Below, in pieces: positions 9,187-17,405 of a DNA stretch of 34,591 nucleotides. The first letter of the stretch is position 1, and every line of letters begins with the position of its first letter. The notes beneath the pieces are model-generated. The model did not search any database. It was not told where the DNA came from and was given only the letters and a program-made list of their open reading frames with translations. The position numbers were made by a program, and so were the translations under genes. Origin of the DNA: Bacteroidales bacterium (GTDB lineage: Bacteria; Bacteroidota; Bacteroidia; Bacteroidales; WCHB1-69); contig JAGOKS010000019.1 of the NCBI GenBank assembly GCA_017994425.1, positions 1 to 34,591 of the forward strand. Direction: 5' to 3'.

Positions 9187-10755
9187 ATGAAATGTAAGAA
9201 TTTTGTAGTCAATGCAGCGGGACGTAGAGTGCCCACAATTGTCAACGGACAAGAAATGATTCCATATATGGGTTTGGGTAAGCATAAACCCTCCGGACGT
9301 AAGTATGCGCCTCCCGTTCCCAGTTGTTTGGATTATCCCTCTGATGGGAATAAAATTGTGGACTCCCTTGAACAAGCTCTCCGTTATTGCGGATTGAGCA
9401 ATGGCATGACCATTTCCACCCATCATCATTTAAGAGACGGTGATTTAGTGAGCAATACTATCTTCGACATTGCTCATAATATGGGTGTCCGTGATTTGGT
9501 GTGGTTGCCTTCGGCTTCTTTTCCCTGCAACGACCCCTTGATAGGTTACCTTGAAGATGGTACTATTAACCGTATTGAAGGTTCCATGAATGGTCCCTTG
9601 GGTAAGTTTACCTCCTACGGAGGCATGAAAGGATGTGCCGTATTACGTTCTCACGGAGGAAGGGTGCAAGCTATTCAAGACGGTGAAGTGAAAATAGACA
9701 TCGCCGTTATTGCTGCTCCGTCAGCCGATATGTTCGGCAATGCCACCGGTGCAGAAGGTAATTCTGCTTGTGGTGTTTTAGGGTACTCTTTAGTAGATAT
9801 GCTGTATGCGGATAAAGTCATTGTAGTTACCGACAACCTGATTCCTTTTCCCTGTATGCCTTTCCAAATACAAGGGAATTATGTGGATTATGTAGTGGTA
9901 GTTGATAAAATAGGAATACCTGAAAAGATAGTGTCAGGAACGACACAGGTAACTAAGTCACCCGACAGGCTGTTGTTGGCAGAGTGGACGGCTCAATTTT
10001 GTGCTGAAGCCGGCTTGCTGCGTGATGGTGTTGGTGTACAGACAGGTGCCGGTGGAACATCACTCTCAGTGGGATTGCATTTTCATGAACAACTGAAAGC
10101 CAATGGATGGAAAGCTCGTTTTGGCTTTGGCGGAAGCACTCAATACATGGTCAAGATGCTTGAAGAAGGAGTGATGGATTATATCCTCGATGCGCAAGCT
10201 TTCGACCTTGAAGCTGTTCGTTCTGTAAGAGAGAATGCCAATCATATTGATTTGTCGGTATTCCAATCTTATAATTTTCACAGCAAAGGGAATTATACGA
10301 GTTTGATTGATATTGTTATACTCGGCGCAACCGAAATTGATACTCGTTTTAACGGGAATGTAGTTACCCATTCTGATGGTTTATTGTTACATGGTATAGG
10401 CGGGTGGCAAAATTGTTTGCATTCCAAATGTACTATTCTACCTGTGCCTCTTTTCCGTGATAGAATACCGGTAGTAGTGGATGAATTGACTACGCTGTGC
10501 GGTCCGGGAGAATTAATCGATGTGGTAGTTACTGAAAGAGGTATTGCCATTAATCCGCTGCGTACGGATTTATTGGATAAAATGCAACATTCTTCTCTTC
10601 CTATTGTACGTATTGAAGATTTGAAAGCAGAGGTAGATGCTATTTGCGGACAACCTGATAAAGCATCCATAAGTGATAAAGATGAAGATACTGTCGCTAT
10701 TATTAAATGGGTCGATGGTACGGTTATCGATACTGTACGTAAAGTATTAGATTAA
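9187..10755 (+). CDS. citF: Citrate lyase alpha subunit (citrate CoA-transferase)
   Basis: CitF exchanges the acetyl group on the acyl-carrier arm for citrate, forming citryl-ACP for cleavage by CitE. The 522-residue protein is full length and shows family hallmarks along its course: PYMGLGKHKPSGRKYAPP near the N-terminus, STHHHLRDGD, YGGMKGCAVLRSHGGR, a GVGVQTGAGG segment typical of CoA-transferases, and ERGIAINPLRTDL near the C-terminus. The ATG at 9187 follows the fused CitD-CitE stop by 24 bp, so the two are almost certainly one operon. The order acyl carrier/beta then alpha matches cit operons elsewhere. No promoter is seen between the genes. Confidence 0.94.
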   Translation: MKCKNFVVNAAGRRVPTIVNGQEMIPYMGLGKHKPSGRKYAPPVPSCLDYPSDGNKIVDSLEQALRYCGLSNGMTISTHHHLRDGDLVSNTIFDIAHNMGVRDLVWLPSASFPCNDPLIGYLEDGTINRIEGSMNGPLGKFTSYGGMKGCAVLRSHGGRVQAIQDGEVKIDIAVIAAPSADMFGNATGAEGNSACGVLGYSLVDMLYADKVIVVTDNLIPFPCMPFQIQGNYVDYVVVVDKIGIPEKIVSGTTQVTKSPDRLLLAEWTAQFCAEAGLLRDGVGVQTGAGGTSLSVGLHFHEQLKANGWKARFGFGGSTQYMVKMLEEGVMDYILDAQAFDLEAVRSVRENANHIDLSVFQSYNFHSKGNYTSLIDIVILGATEIDTRFNGNVVTHSDGLLLHGIGGWQNCLHSKCTILPVPLFRDRIPVVVDELTTLCGPGELIDVVVTERGIAINPLRTDLLDKMQHSSLPIVRIEDLKAEVDAICGQPDKASISDKDEDTVAIIKWVDGTVIDTVRKVLD

Positions 10756-10765
10756 TACGTTTTTT

Positions 10766-11974
10766 ATGTCTACAATACCACAAGAAGACAGCCTCTGGAC
10801 GAAGAGTTATGTCTATATGTGCCTGTCTAATTTTCTAGTTTTCTTTGCTTTTTATCTTTTAATGCCTACCTTGCCATACTATCTTACCGAGGTTTTTCAA
10901 AGTACAAAAGGCATGGTAGGAATCGTGTTGTCCAGTTATACTATTGCAGTTCTCGGAATACGTCCTTTTTCCGGTTTTCTGGCAGATACCTTTGCACGTA
11001 AACCCATGTATATTATTGCTTATTTTTTGTTTACGACATTTTTTATTGGTTATCTTCTGGCAGGAGTACTTTCGGTATTTATAGCGATACGTATTTTTCA
11101 GGGTTTTACTTTTGGTGCGGTTACTACATCGGGGAATACCTTAGTAATTGATATTATGCCATCATCACGTAGGGGAGAAGGTCTGGGTTATTATGGCGCT
11201 ATCAATAATTTAGCCCTTGCCTTTGGTCCCATGGCAGGTTTATTCCTGATGAATGCAGGTAGTTTTGAAAACATATTTTATGCTTCCATACTTTCGGGGA
11301 GTTTGGGTTTGTTTTTCGCCTTATTGGTAAAATCTCCGCCTAAACCTCAGCATGAGCATGAAGCATTGTCATTAGATAGGTTTTTTCTTCTTAAAGGATT
11401 ACCGGCAGCTATTTCATTGGTTTTAATAACTATTCCATATGGGATGACTTCAACGTATATAGCCATGTATGCTGAGAAATCGGGATTGGGTTCCTATGCC
11501 GGGTTATTCTTCTTGGTGATGTCAGGAGGGTTGATACTTTCACGCATTGCATCAGGGAAAAAAGTAGACCAGGGGCATCTTACACGCATGATACAGCTAG
11601 GGTATGTACTTGTATGTATAGGCGTGCTGATGGAAGTGATGTTGCAACAAGTTTCTCGCTTTCATCCTATTGCAGGCTATGCCTTGTTTTTTACATTGGC
11701 ATTTCTATTAGGTTACGGTTATGGAACACTTATTCCGGCACTAAATACCTTGTTTATTAATTTAGCTCCACACAATCGCAGAGCTACTGCCAATGCCACC
11801 TATCTTACCAGTTGGGATATGGGAATAGGAGGAGGAATTCTTCTTGGAGGTGCACTATCGGAATGGATAGGCTTTTCATGGATGTATGCCATTGGAACAA
11901 TTTTTACTTTACTGGCACTTATACTATATGTCAAGTGGGTAGTGCAACATTATGATAGGAATAAGTTGAGATGA
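10766..11974 (+). CDS. Major facilitator superfamily transporter
   Basis: Twelve-helix inner-membrane transporter of the drug:H+ antiporter-like MFS subgroup, 402 residues. The loop between helices 2 and 3 carries a motif-A-like GFLADTFARKP (about 74-84), and helices 4-5 contain RIFQGFTFGAVTTSGNTL and GYYGAINNLALAFGP. The gene starts 11 bp after citF, so it belongs to the cit transcription unit. Uptake or exchange of citrate or another tricarboxylate is an attractive guess from context. The sequence itself resembles general DHA1-type transporters and gives no substrate, and it is not a classical CitT or CitS carrier. Confidence 0.85.
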   Translation: MSTIPQEDSLWTKSYVYMCLSNFLVFFAFYLLMPTLPYYLTEVFQSTKGMVGIVLSSYTIAVLGIRPFSGFLADTFARKPMYIIAYFLFTTFFIGYLLAGVLSVFIAIRIFQGFTFGAVTTSGNTLVIDIMPSSRRGEGLGYYGAINNLALAFGPMAGLFLMNAGSFENIFYASILSGSLGLFFALLVKSPPKPQHEHEALSLDRFFLLKGLPAAISLVLITIPYGMTSTYIAMYAEKSGLGSYAGLFFLVMSGGLILSRIASGKKVDQGHLTRMIQLGYVLVCIGVLMEVMLQQVSRFHPIAGYALFFTLAFLLGYGYGTLIPALNTLFINLAPHNRRATANATYLTSWDMGIGGGILLGGALSEWIGFSWMYAIGTIFTLLALILYVKWVVQHYDRNKLR

Positions 11975-12025
11975 GAGTTTTATATTACAAAAATATATAA
12001 ATTCTCTTAATAGCTCTTAGCCTGA

Positions 12026-12946
12026 TTAGTAGTACTCTAGTTTTCTTTCTTTTATCATTAAAGCAATGCTGTTTTCATAAATTATACACTTAGTCCAATT
12101 ATTCCTGCTGTCATATTCATAGGTGCATGATATGATTTTGTCTAGTGTGGTTCCATTTTTAAAATATTTTTCCTCGATGACATTGCCTTTTTCATCATAG
12201 GCATATTTAGCAATTTCAATCAACGTACTGTCTTTATCATAATAAGCATGTTCTGTCATTTTTCCTTTGTCATTATAGCTATACAAGTACTTGGAGCTTG
12301 TTTCATTTCCATAATACGATTCGCTTATTGCATTTCCTGATGGGTCATACGTATAAATATATTTTTCGTAAATATATTCCACTTCATAGTAATCATCGTA
12401 GTAATCATCGTATTCGTAATAATCTTCTGCCGTGTAATCATACCTTCCTAATTCAATAATATTTCCTTTTTCATCGTAAATGTATACGTCTTTATAAGCT
12501 AAATTTCCTAAATAATCTTTAACATCTTGTTGCTTAAGTTTTCCATTTTCATTGTAGATGTAACTATAAGTGGTTAAATATTCCGGATTGTCATGAACCA
12601 AGGTACCTTTTATTAATTTTTGATTTTCGTCATAGGTATATACCCATTTATAAGCTTCAACACCTTCTTTTGTAAATCCCCTTCCTTCTATTTTATACCC
12701 ATTTGCATTAAATATAATATATACATCTTTTGTTGCTAAATATTCTGTTTTAATGGAGTCTTTGATAATAGCTCCTGAAATAGTGGTAATAGCTTTATAA
12801 GAAAATTCTTTCATGCTTTTCACTTTTCCTTTTAATTTATAAATTTCCCAATCGTTGGTTGTTTTGTTATCGGAAGTGAAAGCGGTTAAAAATAATATTG
12901 AAAGGCTTAAGCCTAAGACACGTAAAATGTTAATGTATTTATTCAT
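12026..12946 (-). CDS. Exported tyrosine-rich YD-repeat protein
   Basis: A signal peptide (about residues 1-24, LSLSILFLTAFTS) points to export; Cys is absent at the cleavage site, so it is not an evident lipoprotein. The body contains seven degenerate repeats of the form Y-x-Y-[DN]-x-x-G-[NK], starting near residues 103, 129, 155, 199, 222, 249 and 276. They are spaced about 23-27 apart, apart from one gap of 44. The wide gap holds a Tyr/Asp/Glu-rich stretch at about 170-198. Such YD-like repeats occur in RHS-type and other Bacteroidota surface proteins and form beta-strand scaffolds; the toxin or shell architecture of RHS is absent. Function unknown. The gene has its own promoter (12990-12997) and is convergent with the MFS gene. 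Confidence 0.75.
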   Translation of the reverse strand: MNKYINILRVLGLSLSILFLTAFTSDNKTTNDWEIYKLKGKVKSMKEFSYKAITTISGAIIKDSIKTEYLATKDVYIIFNANGYKIEGRGFTKEGVEAYKWVYTYDENQKLIKGTLVHDNPEYLTTYSYIYNENGKLKQQDVKDYLGNLAYKDVYIYDEKGNIIELGRYDYTAEDYYEYDDYYDDYYEVEYIYEKYIYTYDPSGNAISESYYGNETSSKYLYSYNDKGKMTEHAYYDKDSTLIEIAKYAYDEKGNVIEEKYFKNGTTLDKIISCTYEYDSRNNWTKCIIYENSIALMIKERKLEYY

Positions 12947-12989
12947 GTTTTTGATTTTTAGGTGATTTCAATTGATGTTTTTTATTTTG

Positions 12990-12997
12990 CAAATGTA
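12990..12997 (-). promoter_or_regulatory. -7 element for the YD-repeat protein gene
   Basis: The minus-strand sequence TACATTTG matches TAnnTTTG, 44 bp upstream of the ATG at 12946. No convincing -33 box was identified. Confidence 0.5.
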
Positions 12998-13044
12998 TAT
13001 ATAAAACTAAATACTATAAACATATAATAAAAAAAACAAGGGAT

Positions 13045-13686
13045 TTATTTATTCTTAGACAATTTGACAATTAAACCGGCAAAATAGGTTGTTTGGTACG
13101 GGATGTCGAAAAAGGAAGTATCTTTTGAAAATTTTTGGTCTACTGCTAATAATAAAGGTCCATGAATAGGAACAACTTCAAGGCTATGGATGATTTTTTC
13201 TCTTTTTAATATAGATTTAATCCATTGAGAATATTTTTCGTATTCTTTATCTAAGTTTTTTTTTGCGTCTGCAAGATTGCTTAGATTTTCATCGTATAAT
13301 ATACTGGCAAAATACACATTTTTTATTTTTGGCATACCTAAACGCTCAGAATCTTTGAGCATTTGAGATAATTTTAGCAAATCGCTTTCTAATCTGTTTT
13401 TTGAGGGATTCACTAATCTTGTTTTTATGTAAGTAAATAAACTCTTCGATTTCAGTTGATTTGTTGAAACTCCCATCCATCCGGGATTATCTTGCTTATA
13501 GTAATCTACTATATACGGTACTCCATAATTATAATTTAATTTGCCGATAGCTTTGGCAATATTCAGCGTAAGTAAACATTCGGGCATAGAGTTCCCGTCA
13601 AATTTTCTGCTAATATTCAATACATCTAAACAAGTAGTATGTATACCTGTCAGTATTTGTTTCTCGATTTTTATATAGTGCAGCAT
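13045..13686 (-). CDS. Unrecognised protein, paralogue A of a tandem pair
   Basis: I do not recognise this 213-residue protein. It has no signal peptide or membrane segment and is probably cytoplasmic. It is clearly related to the next gene upstream: both share IEK-I-G-TCLDVLN-S-KFD, then TLNIAKAIG-LNYNYGVPY, NPGWM, R-LNPSK, L-KLS-LK, YFASIL-D and a C-terminal FAGLI-KL. The strongest blocks are at about residues 15-58, 70-72, 90-96 and 125-134. This copy has a longer C-terminal variable section, LAVDQKFSKDTSFFDIPYQ. The conserved NYNYGVPY and NPGWM blocks do not match a catalytic motif I know. A TAnnTTTG promoter lies 17 bp upstream, so it may be transcribed independently of its paralogue. 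Confidence 0.72.
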   Translation of the reverse strand: MLHYIKIEKQILTGIHTTCLDVLNISRKFDGNSMPECLLTLNIAKAIGKLNYNYGVPYIVDYYKQDNPGWMGVSTNQLKSKSLFTYIKTRLVNPSKNRLESDLLKLSQMLKDSERLGMPKIKNVYFASILYDENLSNLADAKKNLDKEYEKYSQWIKSILKREKIIHSLEVVPIHGPLLLAVDQKFSKDTSFFDIPYQTTYFAGLIVKLSKNK

Positions 13687-13702
13687 CAGATATTATTTTC
13701 TG

Positions 13703-13710
13703 CAAAAATA
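13703..13710 (-). promoter_or_regulatory. -7 element for paralogue A
   Basis: Minus-strand TATTTTTG fits TAnnTTTG, 17 bp upstream of the start codon. This spacing implies a very short leader. Confidence 0.4.
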
Positions 13711-13813
13711 TAATTAAAATTGAAATAAAAATAAAAGAATGATTAAAATAGGGTAGTAAAAGAAGATAAATAAGTATTGGTTTGCATTAGAAGTATTTAC
13801 AAAAGCGAAAAAA

Positions 13814-14434
13814 TTAAACTACCTTGTTTAATTTAATAATTAATCCTCCAAAGAATATTTCTTTATTAACATTTTCGTTGAGATTTTCGTTTGTTAAATT
13901 TTGTGATTCAACAGTAGAAATAGATTCATAGATAGGAATAATTTTTGTCTCACAACTGATGTTTTCTTTCTTAATTGTATTGTTGACCCATTTAGTATAG
14001 ATAATATTTTGTTTTTTAAAAAATTTTTTCGCTTCTTTTTGTGTTGTTATGTCTTTGTCAAATAAAATACTTGCAAAATAAGTGTGTTTCATGTTATTGT
14101 TTTTCAAGTAATCGGATAGCTTGATAAGATCTTCTTTAAATTTCTTTTTAGAAGGATTCAGTAAACGGACTTTAATAGAGGTAAGCGGTTCTCTTATGTT
14201 GTTGTTTTTCATAGTAATATTCATCCATCCGGGATTATAGGTTTTCTCAAATCGAATGTAATAGGGTACACCATAATTATAGTTTAGATTTCCAATTGAT
14301 TTGGCTACGTTTAAGGTAGTCATATGATCGGGGATGTATTTAGCATCAAATTTTCCGCTAAAATTTAGCACATCTAAACAGGTTTTTCTCAATCCGCTTA
14401 CTATTTCTTTCTCTATATTTTTAAAATCAGGCAT
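13814..14434 (-). CDS. Unrecognised protein, paralogue B of a tandem pair
   Basis: A 206-residue protein, probably soluble and cytoplasmic, homologous along its full length to the gene just downstream. Conserved blocks are the N-terminal IEKEIVSGLRKTCLDVLNFS, TLNVAKSIGNLNYNYGVPY, YNPGWM, KVRLLNPSKK, LIKLSDYLK, HTYFASILFD and the C-terminal FFGGLIIKL. It differs by a lysine/asparagine-rich C-terminal third (IYTKWVNNTIKKENIS and NLTNENLNENVNKE). The pair arose by tandem duplication and has diverged well beyond recent copying. Two genes in the same orientation, 127 bp apart, each with its own promoter, suggest separately regulated copies. No family assigned. Confidence 0.72.
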   Translation of the reverse strand: MPDFKNIEKEIVSGLRKTCLDVLNFSGKFDAKYIPDHMTTLNVAKSIGNLNYNYGVPYYIRFEKTYNPGWMNITMKNNNIREPLTSIKVRLLNPSKKKFKEDLIKLSDYLKNNNMKHTYFASILFDKDITTQKEAKKFFKKQNIIYTKWVNNTIKKENISCETKIIPIYESISTVESQNLTNENLNENVNKEIFFGGLIIKLNKVV

Positions 14435-14606
14435 TGTTTTTTTGTTTTTGATAAATGTTATGATAGAAATTTATAAAAATGCAAATATTCATGCAAGAAG
14501 GTAAAATTAAACTGCAAAATATTTTTCTTTGTCATTTGAATTCTTAAATTAATTGAATCTTTCTTTGTTGTTTGTATGATACAATTTGTTTTTTTAAAAT
14601 TTTGCG

Positions 14607-14640
14607 CAAAGATACTAATTAAATTTTAAAAAAAAACAAA
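14607..14640 (-). promoter_or_regulatory. Candidate promoter of paralogue B
   Basis: Minus-strand TATCTTTG (14614-14607) fits TAnnTTTG, and a TTTG (14640-14637) sits 22 bp upstream. The leader to the ATG at 14434 would be about 165 nt, unusually long for this window. Confidence 0.45.
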
Positions 14641-14928
14641 ATTATAGGGAAAGTTAAAAAATATTTTGAGAAGAGTTTGCCTACATATATTATATCGTAA
14701 ACAAATCTATAAATTTTAGAAATGTATGGTTTGTTGTGTATATATAATAAGATGTATAGAAGTTTTAAGTCTGAGAATTAGGAAAAGAAATTAGTTTATG
14801 CAATAAGCAATTTAAAAACTCCTATGGCAATCTCAGCAATAGTACTTACAATTCACTAACGTAAAAATCAAAATGATTGGACGGGGAATAGTTTTAAGGG
14901 GAAATGCGTCTTTTTAATACCTGCAATA

Positions 14929-14956
14929 TTACATCTATCTTACATAAATATTACAT
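14929..14956 (+). promoter_or_regulatory. Candidate Pho-box-like operator: three TTACAT repeats at 11-bp spacing
   Basis: TTACAT occurs at 14929-14934, 14940-14945 and 14951-14956, each separated by exactly five AT-rich bases. Direct repeats with an 11-bp period are the binding architecture of PhoB/PhoP response regulators, and the Bacillus PhoP repeat is TT(A/T/C)ACA-N5. The site is about 30 bp upstream of a plausible -33 box and precedes the DUF47-PiT phosphate-uptake genes. The regulator identity is inferred from architecture and context only. Confidence 0.5.
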
Positions 14957-14984
14957 TAATTTTAAAAATTGCATATAAGTGTGG

Positions 14985-15012
14985 TTTTGTAAAAGAATTA
15001 TGAGAATATTTG
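14985..15012 (+). promoter_or_regulatory. Possible promoter of the phosphate-uptake genes
   Basis: TTTTG (14985-14989) and TATTTG (15007-15012) are 17 bp apart. The -7 box is a shortened form of TAnnTTTG, as expected for an activator-dependent promoter. The leader to the DUF47 ATG would be about 90 nt. Confidence 0.3.
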
Positions 15013-15109
15013 CATAACGAATTTTAAAGAATTATGTCAAATAAAATACTTGGGTAGTAGAGATTTAAGTAATTAGTAACAGAAAATATATATTTTAATT
15101 AAATAAAAA

Positions 15110-15760
15110 ATGAAAATAAGTCAATTAGTGTCCTTTTTAGCCCCCAAAGAAAATAAATTTTATCCTTTATTTAATAAGCAGTCCGATTTATTATTGGAAG
15201 CCTCCGAACATTTGTTGAAGTTTGCATCTGCCTCTGAATGGGAGGAAAGGGAGCAGATTTATAAGTCGATTAAATTATGTGAAATGCAGGCAGATGATAT
15301 TACCCACACGATTTTTGATGAGCTGAATCGTACGTTTATCACTCCATTTGATAGGGAAGATATTCAGTTATTGGCATCAAAAATGGATGATGTGTTGGAT
15401 TACATCAATTCAGCTATCAAGCAATGTGTATTATACAAACCAAAAGTATTCACTCATTTCATGGATGATATTACCGCGTTGATTCATCAAGGGGCAGTAC
15501 ATTTACATACAGTATTTCATTTGTTACCGGAGATACAAAAATCACCGGATAAAATTTTGGCAGCATGTATTAAAGTCAATGAAATAGAAAATGAAGCCGA
15601 TGATGTATACGATAATTTTTTAATAGAATTGTTTGAAAACGAGAAAAATGCGATTGAATTGGTCAAGCGTAAAGAGATTATGGCATCTTTGGAAGAAGCT
15701 ACCGATCGTGCTGAAGACGTTACGGATGTAATAAAATCAATCATTATAAAATTTGCATAG
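15110..15760 (+). CDS. DUF47 family PhoU-like protein
   Basis: All-helical, cytoplasmic PhoU-like protein (DUF47/TIGR00153), 216 residues, the usual length. Acidic motifs of the metal-binding helices are visible: CEMQADDITHTIFDELNRTFITPFDREDI (read in two pieces, about 61-90) and EIENEADDVYDNFLIELFE (about 158-176), with a final ATDRAEDVTDVI. Members are almost always encoded beside PiT phosphate transporters and are thought to control them, as is the case here: the PiT gene starts 2 bp after this stop, so the two are translationally coupled. A candidate Pho-box lies upstream. Confidence 0.92.
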   Translation: MKISQLVSFLAPKENKFYPLFNKQSDLLLEASEHLLKFASASEWEEREQIYKSIKLCEMQADDITHTIFDELNRTFITPFDREDIQLLASKMDDVLDYINSAIKQCVLYKPKVFTHFMDDITALIHQGAVHLHTVFHLLPEIQKSPDKILAACIKVNEIENEADDVYDNFLIELFENEKNAIELVKRKEIMASLEEATDRAEDVTDVIKSIIIKFA

Positions 15761-15762
15761 TA

Positions 15763-16755
15763 ATGGATACAACCATCGTAATCATTGTAGGTATTGTCAT
15801 AGCTTTCTTTTTCGATTTTATCAATGGTATGAACGATGCCGCTAATTCAATAGCTACCATTGTTGCCACCAAAGTCTTAACCCCTTTACAAGCCGTATTC
15901 TGGGCTGCTTTTTTTAATTTTGCGGCTGTTTTTATTTTTCATGTTGGCATTGCCAATACCATTGGGAAAGGGATAGTAGATACAAGCATCATTAATGAAT
16001 ATGTTATTATTTCGGCGGTAGTAGGTGCCGTAATATGGGCTTTTACATGTACGAAATTAGGCTTACCCATAAGTGTATCGCATTCTTTAATAGGAGGACT
16101 TATCGGTCCTGCTTTGTTCTTTTTCGGCTCTAAGGCTTTGGTGGTTTCAGGAATAATAAAAGTAATGCTATTCATTGTATTATCACCTTTAATTGGTTTT
16201 ATCTTAGGCTATTTTATTATGATTATAACCATGTATATTTTTCGTAAATCAAATCCCACAAAAGTAGAACATTGGTTTCATTATATGCAATTGTTTTCTT
16301 CAGCGATTTTTAGCTTAGGACATGGCTCTAACGATGCTCAAAAAACTATGGGTATAATAACTATGCTGCTTGTTTGCGGTGGTTTTATTGATACCTTTGA
16401 AGTCCCTAATTGGGTTGTTTTTTCCTGTTATACGTGTATCTCTTTAGGTACGATTACCGGAGGGTGGAAAGTAATCCGTACACTGGGAGACAAATTAACA
16501 CCTTTAAAACCGGTTCATGGTTTTTGTGCCGAAACTGCCGGTGCTCTTACCTTGATTGGAACTGCACTGGGAGGTATTCCCGTAAGCACAACACATACTA
16601 TTACAGGTTCTATTGTTGGAGTAGGGATTACACGACGTATATCGGCTGTGCGTTGGGCAACAACTAAAAACATTGTGTGGGCATGGGTGTTGACAATTCC
16701 AATTGCTATGGTTTTATCGGCAATAATATATTGGGTCTTTACGTTTTTTATCTAG
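15763..16755 (+). CDS. PiT family inorganic phosphate transporter
   Basis: Low-affinity inorganic phosphate permease driven by ion gradient (PiT family), with 330 residues and about ten hydrophobic segments. Both signature repeats of the inverted-topology family are present: DFINGMNDAANSIATIVATK near the N-terminus (about 19-38) and GHGSNDAQKTMGII (about 187-200). Each repeat also has the second-half signature, PISVSHSLIGG and PVSTTHTITGSIVG. The ATG is 2 bp after the DUF47 stop. The PLD-like gene follows after 25 bp, which makes a three-gene unit. Confidence 0.95.
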   Translation: MDTTIVIIVGIVIAFFFDFINGMNDAANSIATIVATKVLTPLQAVFWAAFFNFAAVFIFHVGIANTIGKGIVDTSIINEYVIISAVVGAVIWAFTCTKLGLPISVSHSLIGGLIGPALFFFGSKALVVSGIIKVMLFIVLSPLIGFILGYFIMIITMYIFRKSNPTKVEHWFHYMQLFSSAIFSLGHGSNDAQKTMGIITMLLVCGGFIDTFEVPNWVVFSCYTCISLGTITGGWKVIRTLGDKLTPLKPVHGFCAETAGALTLIGTALGGIPVSTTHTITGSIVGVGITRRISAVRWATTKNIVWAWVLTIPIAMVLSAIIYWVFTFFI

Positions 16756-16780
16756 TTTTTTTACGGATAATTTTTCTTTT

Positions 16781-17311
16781 ATGTTTTCTCCTTTTATACG
16801 TTATATTGCCAATGAACAACATTATGCTGATGTTGTACAGGAGATTACAAAGCTTAAACATGATGTGTGGATAGGCACTTCAGATATCAAAGATATGTAC
16901 ATAAAACGGAATAACGTAGTAATCCCTTTTTTAAAAATATTAGCAGAATTATTAGACCGTAAAGTAAATGTACGATTGATACATGCCAAGGAACCGGGCC
17001 CGAATTTCAGAAAGGATTTTGATAAATATCCGGCATTAATAAAGGGATTGGAAAGAGTACTTTGTCCCAGAGTGCATTTTAAACTCATTATTTTCGATTT
17101 ACATACGGTTTATATAGGCTCTGCTAATTTAACCGGTGCAGGATTAGGTATGAAAAGTAAAGATAATCGCAATTTTGAATCGGGAATACTTACCAATGAT
17201 CCCGAAATTGTTGCAAAAGCTATTGATCAATACGATAATGTATGGATGGGCAAGTACTGTCCAAGTTGTAATAGAAAAACCTTTTGTGGTGATAGAATTG
17301 ATATGATTTAA
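16781..17311 (+). CDS. Small phospholipase D-like protein with one HKD motif
   Basis: A 176-residue member of the PLD-like superfamily with a single HKD motif, His99-x-Lys101-x4-Asp106, followed by GSANLTGAGL (113-122) and a second conserved stretch ending NFESGI. Proteins with one motif normally dimerise to build the active site, as in Nuc-type nucleases. No signal peptide is visible. The C-terminus adds three cysteines (Cys160, Cys163, Cys169: CPSC-N5-C) that could bind a metal. Possible activities are nuclease or phosphodiesterase; the sequence does not decide. The gene lies 25 bp behind the PiT gene and is probably cotranscribed, but a direct role in phosphate uptake is not implied. Confidence 0.78.
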   Translation: MFSPFIRYIANEQHYADVVQEITKLKHDVWIGTSDIKDMYIKRNNVVIPFLKILAELLDRKVNVRLIHAKEPGPNFRKDFDKYPALIKGLERVLCPRVHFKLIIFDLHTVYIGSANLTGAGLGMKSKDNRNFESGILTNDPEIVAKAIDQYDNVWMGKYCPSCNRKTFCGDRIDMI

Positions 17312-17377
17312 TACGAAAGTTCATTAAAAAAAACTAAGAAAGAAATTAACAATCTATCGTTATTAAATCGTTAAAAA

Positions 17378-17391
17378 AAACAGTACTGTTT
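17378..17391. promoter_or_regulatory. 14-bp perfect palindrome upstream of the topoisomerase gene
   Basis: AAACAGTACTGTTT at 17378-17391 is a perfect palindrome. It lies 14 bp upstream of the TATATTTG -7 element, so it covers the usual -33 region. This is where a dimeric repressor could act; no cognate regulator is visible in the window. Confidence 0.35.
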
Positions 17392-17405
17392 GCTTGAATA
17401 AAATG

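Larger units (their letters stand above)
14435..15109. other. 675-bp AT-rich intergenic region between divergent units
   Basis: No open reading frame worth calling was seen. It separates the minus-strand unknown pair from the plus-strand phosphate-uptake genes. It contains a candidate promoter for paralogue B (14607-14640), a phased TTACAT repeat (14929-14956) and a possible promoter for the phosphate genes (14985-15012). The rest is low-complexity AT-rich sequence in which I see nothing more. Confidence 0.7.
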
